Source of the DNA: Hirudinaria manillensis
Taxonomy: Eukaryota; Annelida; Clitellata; Hirudinida; Hirudinidae
Assembly (NCBI GenBank): GCA_034509925.1
Contig: CM067530.1
Coordinates: 1,534,001-1,598,000 of the forward strand
Length of the DNA: 64,000 nt
Direction of reading: 5' to 3'
Position numbers and translations under genes: made by a program. Below are positions 1-11,500 of this stretch, one piece after another. The notes beneath the pieces are model-generated. The model was not told the DNA's origin. It saw only the letters and a list, made by a program, of their open reading frames with translations, and did no database searches. Each line of letters opens with the position of its first letter. Position 1 is the first letter of the stretch.

Positions 1-197
1 GCAATTTGAAGTTTTTAATGTTTCTGTGCCTCGAAAACAATTTCAAATGACGTGAGTTTATTTCAGGTGAATTTTATAAATGCTCCTTTAAATAAAAGTA
101 ACAAATAAACAAATAAAATTTATGCCTAGCAATCCATAGTTTAATATTCCTGATAATTCTTTCCCGATAATTTTATACATTATTCCATCGCTATCCG

Positions 198-258
198 ATA
201 ATAATAATAATAATAACAATAATAATAATAATAATAATAATAACAATAATAATAATAA
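198..258. repeat. (TAA)n microsatellite
   Basis: An almost pure run of TAA triplets with two interruptions to TAACAA. Similar short ATT/TAA tracts recur through the window. Confidence 0.9.
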
Positions 259-1361
259 ATCCGCAGAAATAAAAAAATAATTCGAATGTCATTTCCAGCA
301 TTTCTGTAGCGCATTATTTCAGCACTGAGCTTCGTAACCCGGAACAGCGATTTTTGTTCATAAATGTGTCTGATGTTTATCCAATGTTTGTTTATAATTT
401 ATAATATTTGTGATTCATTCTTTTGTAAATATTCTTTCACCATTTCAATTGTTTAATTTTGATATCGAAATGATTTGCTTTAAATTTAAGTTGCAGTCGG
501 TAATAATTTATTTTAATCTGCTATTTTGCAGAATGCAATAATTACTTAGCAAATCAACAATAATGTTGTGTTAATTAACAAATTAAATTCATTAAATTTA
601 ATTAATCGTTTTTTTTAAGCATTATTTAGAAATAAGTAGGTTTATATAGGTGGCGCAGTTTTGCTTCGGTCAGATATTGTCGAATGGACAGATTTACTGC
701 GTAAAATTTGATAATGTGAAGTTCAGGAGTTAGAAATTCATGGATAGGGTAAAACCTACGGGTTCACCCCCCTATATTGCATAGTTAACGGTTTTACCCG
801 TGGATAGTTATTTGGATAACCTCCGATCCTAGGTTTATGCCGGTTTTATGCACAATAGCAGACTTCATCTGAAATTTTAATGTCCTCAACAGGATAAGAA
901 CGGCTCTTCTCGACTCAATCCATCCGCCGAAATGGAGGCACATTTGCCGAGAGAAATTCATTCTGAGCGCAATCGTAACTCGTCGTTTCCAAAATGAGGT
1001 TCAAATTCTGGAAAGAAAGTCAGCTTGATCAACCAATCAATCAATTAATCAATCAATAAATCAATCAATCAATCATGTGAAAAGATAAACATATCTGTAT
1101 CGATTTAAAGATAATAATCATAATAAGTTTATTTCTTAACTCTACGAGCAGAGACGAGTTAAAAATGATGAAAAATTCTTTTAACAAATCTATAGCCTTC
1201 AATCTACCAAGCGATTAATCTTCCTGTTACTTTTCCAGATTCATTTATTTAATTAATTCGTATTTTTAATTTAATAGAATGACATCCAAATCTATTTTAG
1301 CAGAGATTTCCAATATATAAAATGCTAATAAACATTTAAATAATAATGGAGAAAAGATTGT

Positions 1362-1411
1362 TATTATTATTACTATTATTATTATTATTGTTATTATTAT
1401 TATTATTATTG
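1362..1411. repeat. (ATT)n microsatellite
   Basis: Imperfect run of ATT triplets with ACT and GTT interruptions. Confidence 0.85.
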
Positions 1412-2258
1412 AAATATAAAATGCATGCAACTCAAACCTTTGAAAAATGACATGATCTGCATTTCGATGAAACTGATATGATGAGGATTGGTTGGATATT
1501 TTGCAATATTTGGACCGAACGTCAAATTTAATTTTTTTCCTGGCTTTCCAATGAAATTGTGTGTGGATTTATCATCAGAGCGGTTAAAAATAAATGTATA
1601 GTGAAAGTTTATCGAGACCGATTTTTGGTTTAAACACTACGCCTAAATGATATTCCTAATAATTTAAATAAAAATAAACTATCCACTTCTTGTTCCTTAA
1701 TGACTTTTCCGAGTGATAAATATTTACCTCATTTTCAAGAAGTCAAATTTTCCACAATTTCGAGCATTTTTAGACAAATGTAATTAAATTTGAATTTTAA
1801 ACAACGTGAGCGAATCATGGGGGATTAATCAAAGACATTGATTTCAGAAACTTAAAGTAATAAAGCAGAAGTTACTTCAAAAATAATCATCAAGTTTCAC
1901 CCAAAAAAAAAATATCCAACAGTTGCATCACAATGCAAGCGCTGGTTTATTGTGTTGTATTTATTATTTATTACAAGAATAATCGGAAAAATTCGATCCG
2001 AAATGATTTAAGATGTTTTTTTCCGACAATTTCCAAAAAAACTGGTATCCAAGTGGAAACTATGGAAATAAACACAAACTCCAAACGAACAAGTCCCTTC
2101 CCATCAGTCGATCGAAACCGTGGTTCTCTGATCGAATCTTGTGATCCTAGTTTAGTTAGTTTGGAGTCATCGATATATCCATGAATATTGGACTCCCTTT
2201 ATTTATTTTTTTTTATCTTTGTTTCTTTTTGGGTTCATTACGTAAAAGTTTTACGTAA

Positions 2259-2398
2259 AATGAATGCTAACCAAACAATTATTTTTGTAAATTATTGATC
2301 TGAGTCGAACAAAATCGATAGACTTCAACTACGATTTTTCCTCTTCGGTAACCTGGTCATCTTGAAGAGGACGAACGAAGCTGAATGCTTATTTAAAA
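2259..2398 (+). repeat. 140-bp direct repeat, copy 1
   Basis: Begins AATGAATGCTAACC and ends TGCTTATTTAAAA. It aligns without gaps to 2731-2870, with scattered substitutions (nearly 90 % identity by eye). The two copies are 472 bp apart start to start. No open frame is shared, so this is a non-coding duplicated segment or a fragment of a dispersed repeat. Confidence 0.8.
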
Positions 2399-2730
2399 CT
2401 ATATTTATAATTATTTATTATCAAATGTCGTTCGTATGTTTTATCAATTCGGTCATTCATTTCCATTCGAGGAGAGGTTTCTGAGAGATTTTTTTTTAGC
2501 AAGTCAATCACCAACTTCTGAAACTTTCAAAGTTGAAAACATGCAATGAGGTGTTAAAGGCGACATCCATCGAAAATATTGTGCAAACAAGAGGCTTTTA
2601 GTGGAATAAAAGCAGGATCGTTCGATCAAATAAAAATGAATTTTTAGTTTTTTTTTCCCCGCAACATTTTTTTATTCCACAATTTCTCTGTTGCTCCGAC
2701 TTCAAGTCGCTTTAAAAGAGTGAATGTGTA

Positions 2731-2870
2731 AATGAATGCTAACCAAACAATTATTTTTGTAAATTATTGTCCTAAATCGAACAAAATCGATGGACTTCAA
2801 CCATGATTTTTCCTCTTCGGTAACGTGGTCGTCTTGAAGAAGACGAATGAAGCAGAATGCTTATTTAAAA
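2731..2870 (+). repeat. 140-bp direct repeat, copy 2
   Basis: Partner of 2259-2398, same orientation and same length. Confidence 0.8.
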
Positions 2871-4228
2871 ATAAAATTTAATTCATTTTCTATGCTTTTT
2901 GTAATAATATTAAGTATAAATATAGAAGAAATATTTATCCGACGCAAGTCCAACGATATCCAGACCGAATGATAAAAATGAGCAATCGAGCAGAGGATAT
3001 ACTTATTAGCTTCTTTAAAAAGAAGAAAATGCTTCCAGCAATAAATTTTCTCAAATTTTTGCTGGTACGAAACCCAAGGAAAGTCAACAGTTTGTCATTG
3101 ATTCGCACAAATACGTTTCCCATGGAGCGATGAATGACCTCTCGGAAGTGTGCCTTACGTGCCATTAATGGGTAATGGACATCGGTGCTCGCTGTAATCT
3201 TGGACAACCGCCCAATCTCGTAAACACCTCCACATTCATCCAAGTTGTGATGATGGATGGATTTGTAACGACGGCATAATATGGAGCACGTAGCTTAATT
3301 ATATTTTTATCGGTTACTTAATTAGTTGTTTTCTTAATTTCTCCTGTCCTGGAAATTGTTTACTTTTTGACAAATACGGACATAACATGCAAATGGAAAC
3401 TGAAAAATTGAAAGCAAAAATATTTATCGTGAAAAGCCAAGTAACTCATTAAAAAACCTGATAATATGATTTTGTCCGCCATTATTTTATTATTGTCACT
3501 TACCAGCATAATTTGTCAAGTTATGTCATCCACTTTATGTTTAAAAAAACCACCTATCCCGGAGTAATAATGACTTTAACTTTTTTTTGGCCACTCAGCA
3601 GACTTTAACCAACACGGACGTTTATATCGTGCATTTTTGTTGTTATTCAAAATAGAACGTAGCTGTAAATTAAAACAAATTACTTAAGTTGCTCTACGTA
3701 GCAATTAGAGTCTGCTCGTTAATCGAGGAAAGCTGTGTCCAAGTACGGACTCATTACTAAAATGTTTTCCTTGCATTTTCGAATTTTTCTTTTATTTTAC
3801 AAAAACTTCAAATAAATAGTTAAAGAACAAACCGTTCCACTCGTTACTATAACGAATGAATAATATTAATCAAAACAATCTTGAGAATCATTTATGATTG
3901 GTAATTAAAGGTATTTTAAATTAAAGTCTGTTTCAACTGTATCAACGCTTTGCGGTTTTTCTCTCAAGAATCCTCCGCAATTCCAACTGTTAAATTTATT
4001 TATCAGTCACTGTCCTTGGCCAACCTTGACCATAGAAGTGATAAAAACTAAGAATGAATTTTCCGCTGGCAACAAAGATCTTTTTAATTTCCATCACGTA
4101 TTTTGATTCGTTCAATAAATTTAGAAAATAAAATTATTTTCCAATTTCTGATGGAGTTCTTATCCCTGATTTAGAACTTTTAAGTGAACCCTGATTAAAT
4201 GGAGCGACATTTTAATTCTTGATTGCAG

Positions 4229-4796
4229 GCGAATTCACTTTTAAGCATTTCCATCCTATTCCACTCCATCCGTCACTACTGCATGGTTTGCACTTGAGAA
4301 TAAATCTTGTCCTCGAGACGGATAAAGAAGTTTTAACCGCCGAAGAACTATTTGAATCTGATCATCTACTGAGACGTGTTTTCTCGGAAAGAAGGCAATC
4401 TTCAAATTTAAAAGTAAAAAAAAAAGAGATATCATATATGACGTCGTGCAAAATTTTTGTTCTGAACTGAATTTAAATTAGTTAAAAGAAAATAATCGGA
4501 CAAATTTCCAGGCAAATTGACAAAGATTTAAATCATAAATGGCTGGAGAACCAGGCCTTTCTGTTCAACAACTCTTCCCACAACAACAACAACAGCAGAG
4601 ACCATCATTGGCCTCTCTGATGACATTGTACTTAAGCAACATGAGCCACACAACAATAATGGAGATCTGCCTCAATGGGTCCGCGGAAATCCGTGTTGGC
4701 AGTTCAATGGTTTCCTCAGAACAGAATATAAAACCGAACCAAGTGCAACGTTGTCTGAGAATTCAGAGCCAATTCTTACTTTGAGATGGAATTCTT
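4229..4796 (+). pseudogene. Possible exon remnants with a broken frame
   Basis: After a good acceptor (TTGATTGCAG) an open stretch runs to about 4418 and reads as charged, helical protein. A second acceptor-like site at about 4512 is followed by a frame containing an Asn run that stops at about 4623. A one-base shift there opens a further frame, starting near 4608 and carrying QWVRGNPCWQFNGF, which runs to a stop near 4796. Phases at the first junction do not match either. This looks like a decayed or mis-sequenced gene; I do not recognise the protein. It could also be chance. Confidence 0.25.
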
Positions 4797-5510
4797 AGAG
4801 TTTTGTTAGTTCGCCTCATCTTTAGAAGCTCCCTTTTCCTCACAATCAACCTAAAATCTAAGTCGATTTTTAAATGCTCTTTTTTCTGTTTAAAAAGATC
4901 CCAGAGTGCAGCCGAGTGTCCTTAAGTGAGCCATTTTACAAAACTGCTACTAGTTTTAATAGTTGTTGTTGTAAGCAGAAGTCTTCGATTCATTGCCAAT
5001 TCTCCATCATGGCGACTCTCGAATGCTACCAGTGATTGACTGAATTTCACTAGACAGCTCCATCAAATCCATAACTTTTCCATCCCCTCGGAAAATCTTT
5101 ACATCGGCGCCACTCCAGCGCAAGGACCCCTCCGTTGTAAAGAGAGCACCTCTCACTTATTTTATGATAAGTCTACCGGCATCAAACGTAACCTCGGTCA
5201 CCTCTATTAAATTCCAGATGTAGCGCATTGTAAGCGCTTTATAGTCCCCCCTTTCCATCTCCGGGTCTGTTGCTTGAGCGAGGCATTCCATTTCTTTGTC
5301 CACTGGATCGAAAATATTTCATAACGAAGGAATTTTATTCCTAACAAAGTGGAGTTTATGCTGCGTCGGTTCGTCGTACATCAACGATGATCGTCCAGCT
5401 GAAGAGTTCAAGTTAATGCAGGAGTAATGCGAAACGATTCGCTCATAAAATGGTCTTTAATTGTTTGTTTCAGCATGAAATGAGAGCATAAAGCCGTTCG
5501 GTGGATCAGC

Positions 5511-8500
5511 ATGGCATCGGTCATTACCACCCTGGCACTCCTCTACGTCTTGGAGACCGCGGGAGATACCGTGACCCAGAAGGAAGATGTTGATGACGAA
5601 GGTGGTAAGTCGTTTGCGGAGGCCATGAAAAACTTTCGGACGTGTCCCTTCATTTTATAGATGTTCTTAAGGACCCGTGACGAGCCATTCCAACTTATAT
5701 TCCGTTAGTTATGCAAGAAAAGAGTAGGAATTAGCCTCAAAATTAAATTATTGTTTAAAATTAATTATCGTCGGAGGTTCAACATATGTTTTGTCGAAAC
5801 CTGCAATATTTCAAGCACCTTTATGCTCCCCAGAGTGCAGAGGAGTGAGATACCCACTGAAAGGATGCTTGGAGAACAAATCAAGCCAGACTTGCGTCCG
5901 TGAGTAGAGCTTCTTCATATTTCTTTCAATTTTTCCAACTAATACACCGTGTGACACTTTAAAGTATGCCATCCCGTGCGTTGATTCTCTCGGACATCTC
6001 GCTAATGAAGCGCAATACGTCATAAATCTCATAAGGATAGAAATTCTTCATGCTCCTAAATAAATCACTCCGTGCCCTCTCTGATTGTTGCTCATGTGAA
6101 TGCTACTCCACGTGGTTGTTAATTTTTTCCACCGATGATATTCTTCCTTGACAGATGCCGTCCATCCGTTTCTAAAGAAGGACTGGAAAATTGGAGGTCG
6201 GTGCAATAAATCAATTCCAGTTTAATTAATTACTTAACTTCAGAGCCACAAAAACATCTTCTACACATTTTTCACAGGAGACTTTTTTTGGGACTTTACT
6301 GTTAACAAGCACGGCTTGCGTGAGTTACTTTCGGCTTTACAAACCATTTTCAGGAAATTTTCATTTTTAACAATTTTTAAGAATTCTACTGAATGGACGT
6401 TTTTATATTTATTTCGTTCATTTACTTCCGGCGTGTCTTAAAGCCGAAATTCGCACTTTGCGTGAAATATTTCCACTCGAATATTTCTGACTTTCCAGGA
6501 ACGATTTTGAAATTCAAATGATCAATCGTTCCTTCTGTGCCCGGGGTAATATTACAAGAATTATATTTTAATGTCAGGAAATCGAATCTTGATACTTTAC
6601 CCTATCAAGTTATTAAAGAAATATTAAAATGGAACTCGCTAGATATTCATCAGTTGAAATAGATTTAGGGAAAGTTAAACTTGATGTCATCTTGGCTTGA
6701 ACCGGCGACGATGGTGTCAACAACCCAGGTAAATGGCTGATATCACACGTTTCAATGCCTGTTCGAGGCAGTTCTCTTTGTGTACAGCTCAAGGCAACGC
6801 AACTGGCTAGGTTTGCACCCAAACCATCTTCCTAAACGTTACCTTCCGAGGAATTCAAGCTTACATTAATAAAGCAAAAAATGTATCGATGAGACATTCA
6901 AAGTATTCCAATGTTCAAACGCGTGTTAGAATCTTCATGGCCAACAAACAAATTCATACATCAAACCCATCCTCTGCTTACGACTTGAACTAAGTTCCAG
7001 GCTCAATTCAACAGCTAATTCCCAAAAGCACTTCACTCAGAAGTGCATTACTGCTTATGACGAATGCTCGCACATAGGATCTGATAAGCATCACACGGCA
7101 GGTACTTTCTTGGCCGAGTGGAAGGAATTTATCCGTATTTCATGAAATTCTCGTCCCCTCTTGTTCCCCGAAATTATATCATCCTCCAAAAAATGTATAA
7201 AATTCATCAAGTTTCTCCATTGAAACTTGTGTTTCCAGATTTCTTTACTGCTGAACACGTTTCACTCGAGTGCTTGAGAAGTTGTCTGACAATCTGTGTA
7301 CATTTTTTTTTGTTCTTTAAGAGTTGCTTCAACTCTTGAAAGTTTTATGTGACCATTACAAGAAACGCTTTCGCGAAAAATTCGCTGAATTTGATTTTGC
7401 TCAGTCAAACTCGCTTAAGATAATTACAGAATAAATGTTGCAATGAATATTATAGATAATAGCCAGTCGATATAAAAAGTAATTCGTCAAATAAAACATT
7501 TACAAGCGCTTCATCATAATGGACAAATTACGTGTAAAAAACACGCGTAATATTAATTGCTAGCTCCCCTCTGTAACAATTATAAGCTTACTTGGTCGTC
7601 TGCTACTTGAACATCGTGGTGATATAGTGTCGACCGCTCATTTACAAAAGCGACACAGTCACTTCAGAGAAAGAAAAATGGCAGGAAAATGTACTAAATT
7701 CTCTTTCCTCCAGCTGAATGACTTTTGCTTTTTTGATGCCTGTGCGAAATGAGAGTTAGCCGACTTGATACTTTTAACTTATTTTTCACGACATTTTAAA
7801 CTCTAAACTTGAAGTACCGTTACCGTCCCTAAACGTTGACATAAAACAGGAGCCAGACTCGAATGCAGACCAGGGGTGGTATCTGAGAACCTGCACAACA
7901 ACAGAGATCTCGATACGACTTATTACGTGGCCGATTCGAAGCAAATCATCGACTTCTATTGGTTCAGAGAATCGGGCATCAGGGTCAACGTGGGGTTAGA
8001 GAGCATCAACCTCGTGCCGACCTATTACGACGTCGAGCACAAATACAACGACAACTACTTCTTCAGTGAGAACCCGGTCAAACCAAACAACAGTCGCTTC
8101 GAAGAAATTACCAACAAATATTGCCGGTGATATTTGATTTTTTTTATTGGTCTGGTGGAAGACAGACAAAACTAAAAGAAAATTGTTGCCGTTATGAATG
8201 TAATGAATGTGTAGCAAATAAATCGGCATTTGAAGAAAATTCGAAATAAAATGGTGAAAAAAACGGTAATAAATCTTTCTTCTATGTAGAAATCCGGTGC
8301 CAGACTATTATACACTGACGCTGGAGAAGGCAATGGACAGAGCAACTGAGGCCAAACGGATGAGATGCACGGGGGGCATGAAGACGAGCCAATTGTGCCC
8401 TCACAGTGTCAAGGTCAACGAGATGTTCATACAAAGGTCACTAAATGAGCCTTGTCACATGCTGGTAGGAAGGCATTTCAACATTAGAATGTTTCGTGTC

Positions 8501-11500
8501 ATTGGCGACATCTTTCTATAAAAGATTTCAGCATAAGTTTATCCGGCTAGATCGCTACAAGGTAAACTAGTGGCGAATTCGTCACGAGAGAAAATTTGAT
8601 TACGCGGATCGCATCTTCCTCTGAGACCAGCAACTCCTGACTAGGAGCGGCTGATTTTTATGCCAGAATTTCACGAGACCACTGCTAGAATAATTTCACG
8701 TAGATCCATTTTTATCATGGCCACAAATTACTCCAATATCCTGACAGTAATTCTAAATTGTTTGCATCTCATTCACGGTTCCAACGTTGCCAGCGACTTT
8801 GACATGGAAACCTTGTCATTTCAATTCAAGGGTAGCTACCCAGAAGTTTTGGAGCAAGCAACGAATAGCATCGCTTGCACCGAGGACCACAATATGCTCA
8901 GGCAGTTGTTCAGCATCGTACCGTCTGAGGTTCGAGTCGTCACTTCACCACCGAAATCGTGTCGACAAGCGGAGTCAAACTGCGATTACTGCATGGAGCA
9001 GGAGTCCCAAAACTCCGAAGGTTACTTTGACTTTAAAGTTGTTTTGTAAAATATTCGTCAAAATAAAGTACAAAAATCGTTCCTAAAAATATCCTTTTGA
9101 AGCATTGAAATTGAAAGTTTTCCACACGGTTGAGTTTCCTTCCCCGTGCAGATCTCTACAAAAACATATGCAACATGATCGATTGCTTGGTCACATTCGA
9201 CTGCAAAAGGAGCTATTCAGAATTTTGCAGAGACTCTCCAATAGTCTGCGCCATGGGTGAGAGACATCAATTCAAAACGATTACTTCTCGGGAAAGCTTT
9301 TCATGAAACTCTATCAAAATGCCATTAATCTAACATTCCCAGTGAAAACTTCCGAACTGATTTTTCATGCCATTACTAAATCACTTCTTGGATGAATCTC
9401 TCTGCAGGGGATGCCTACAGATACACCCTGCAATCCGTTTTCATCGAGACCGAGTCGACCATCAGATACAAGTGTCACCTAAAACTCCAGGAACCGACCG
9501 AACTTTATCAGCTGTGGTTCGATATAGTCATCCCAGGAACGCATTTCAGAAGCCCTAGACACAAAGTTATTCGAAAACGACAATTCAAAATTTAAAATTT
9601 AATCGTTCAGTTCCACTCCGGGCATCAAATTCGTGTCATTCAATTTCCAGGTCTCCATTCCATCCTACTTTAACGGATTTGGATCACGTCCTGAGTTCTT
9701 GGATTTGCATCCAACACGTGGTCGATACGTCATAGAGTTTTTAATCGTCGAACACGATTCAGGCTTCATTCCCCAAGCAGAACTTCTGCTGGCGGCCCAG
9801 AACATTTCCGGTTTGATGATGCGATAATGATATCGACCGTTGAAATCGTTAACATCCACGCTTTATTAATTATGTCTTCCGTTTCCATAGAAACTCAATG
9901 GTCGTACACTCTGGAATCGATCGGGAAAAACGTTCCTCCTCGCGCCCAATCGCATTCGACTGAAGAGTCTCCTAACAAGATGAATCCTTCAAATATAAAG
10001 CGGTCGTTGTCAGCAATGGATGCTTCGAAATCTCGAAAGGCCTTTTCACGCCAGACCAAAATGATGTCGAGTCAACAAGTTCAGCCAAACACAATAACTC
10101 CGAACGTTAAATCGATAAACATTCGCTTCGACACGCCGTTCCATTACACCACTGTCACCTGGAACGACGGGACATGCCAGAAAGATCTCTCCCATTTTCA
10201 CGTTCTCTCTCCTTCGGAGAGCGAAAATCAAGTCGGCAATCCTGACAAGTATTCTGCAAACATAAGCGCCATAATCAGCAGAACTCCAGGTGATTCGAAG
10301 CTAGAGTACCACCTGAGATCAATAAGCACGGCGCCTCTCTTTAAATTCGTCATCCAAGGTTATTAATCGGTTCTCCCAGAAGTACTTTATATCCAATTAA
10401 CGAGTTGACCCTTCACAGCTAACACCTCCGTACTCAGGTGGTGGTTGAAACAGGTTCGGTCAGAACTACGAGTCACTGAGAATTCTCTCAGCGTGATGTT
10501 AAAGCTGTCGAAGGATGAGAGGCATTGGCTCTTCACTATAAATGGTCTGGATGTGTTAGATTTGCAGCTGATGACGACCATTTTTTTTTAATGTTGAATG
10601 AAGCGAAGAAATAGAAATAGAAGCGACATCAAATTTTAACAGGGCTTTTTAAAAACAAATTTTAATGGGCAATAATAATGATAAATTTCGCTGAATTAAT
10701 TTGCGACTTCTGGAGATGAATGTTAGCGAATAAGAATTAGACCTGTTCACAGTAGAGTAATGCTTTAAAATTGTAAGATTTACAAATGTAACATTAGACA
10801 TCTCGCCATTGAACAGGTAGTTTTAGCGACTGCCCCGGTTACCTCTCTGTCGTCATACACGACTTGACCGACAAGGATGAAATCGTCAACTACGACATCG
10901 TCGTACCATGTCCGACGGCTTTCAATCTCACCTTTGCCGTTCCCATCAGTTTCTTCTCCTACAGAGATAAAACATTCCTCTTGCTCCTTGACGACACGAA
11001 AAAAGTCCACCCAGTTTACCTCTCAATTTTCATCAATCACCGGTGCGTCTCAAAGGTCGACCGCCTGACCGGTGGTAACCTTCACCTCCCAACTAATGAT
11101 TGCGTCCAACGTCGTAACAACGATTCCTTCGTCAGTCTGTCCATGTACGTGGCACTGCTGGCATTCCTGGTATCGGCATTTGCATCCGTTTTGATAGCCT
11201 TCATGGTACTGGATGCCTTCTCCATCAGGAGAAGTTTAGCGATATCGAAGACGTTCGACCGCAGTTGCTTCGTGCGTGTCCACGGGACTTGTTTCAGGAA
11301 TCTTTCCAATCGGTCGAGAGAGAGGATTAATTCGGCCAAGGAAATTAAGTCCTACAAGAATCTCTCAAAGCAAACGTGCATCACCGTCGCTTACGTTATC
11401 ATCACCCTGTTTTCGATGTGTGCCTTCACCCTGAATTTCATAAACTTGATCGTTCGACTTCGCATTTCCGGCGAATTCCAAGCACTGGTCGAATCAACAG

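Larger units (their letters stand above)
1..5510. other. AT-rich region without a confident gene
   Basis: This stretch is mostly AT-rich and rich in stop codons. It holds (TAA)n tracts near 198-258 and (ATT)n near 1362-1411, a 140-bp direct repeat, one unconvincing minus-strand open frame at 2935-3243 (102 codons, no recognisable domain or flanking splice evidence) and possible exon remnants at 4229-4796. From about 5100 the GC content rises, and a TTTATAG element near 5238 plus a possible splice acceptor at 5473 could belong to the 5' end of the next gene. Confidence 0.6.

Noticed and set aside
2935-3243. Minus-strand 102-codon open frame
   Set aside because: No domain, no splice chain, no neighbouring exons; AT-rich DNA of this length yields such frames by chance.
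9367-9595. Overlapping plus-strand short frames as separate small genes
   Set aside because: The segment is one exon of the large membrane protein; the other frames are shadows.
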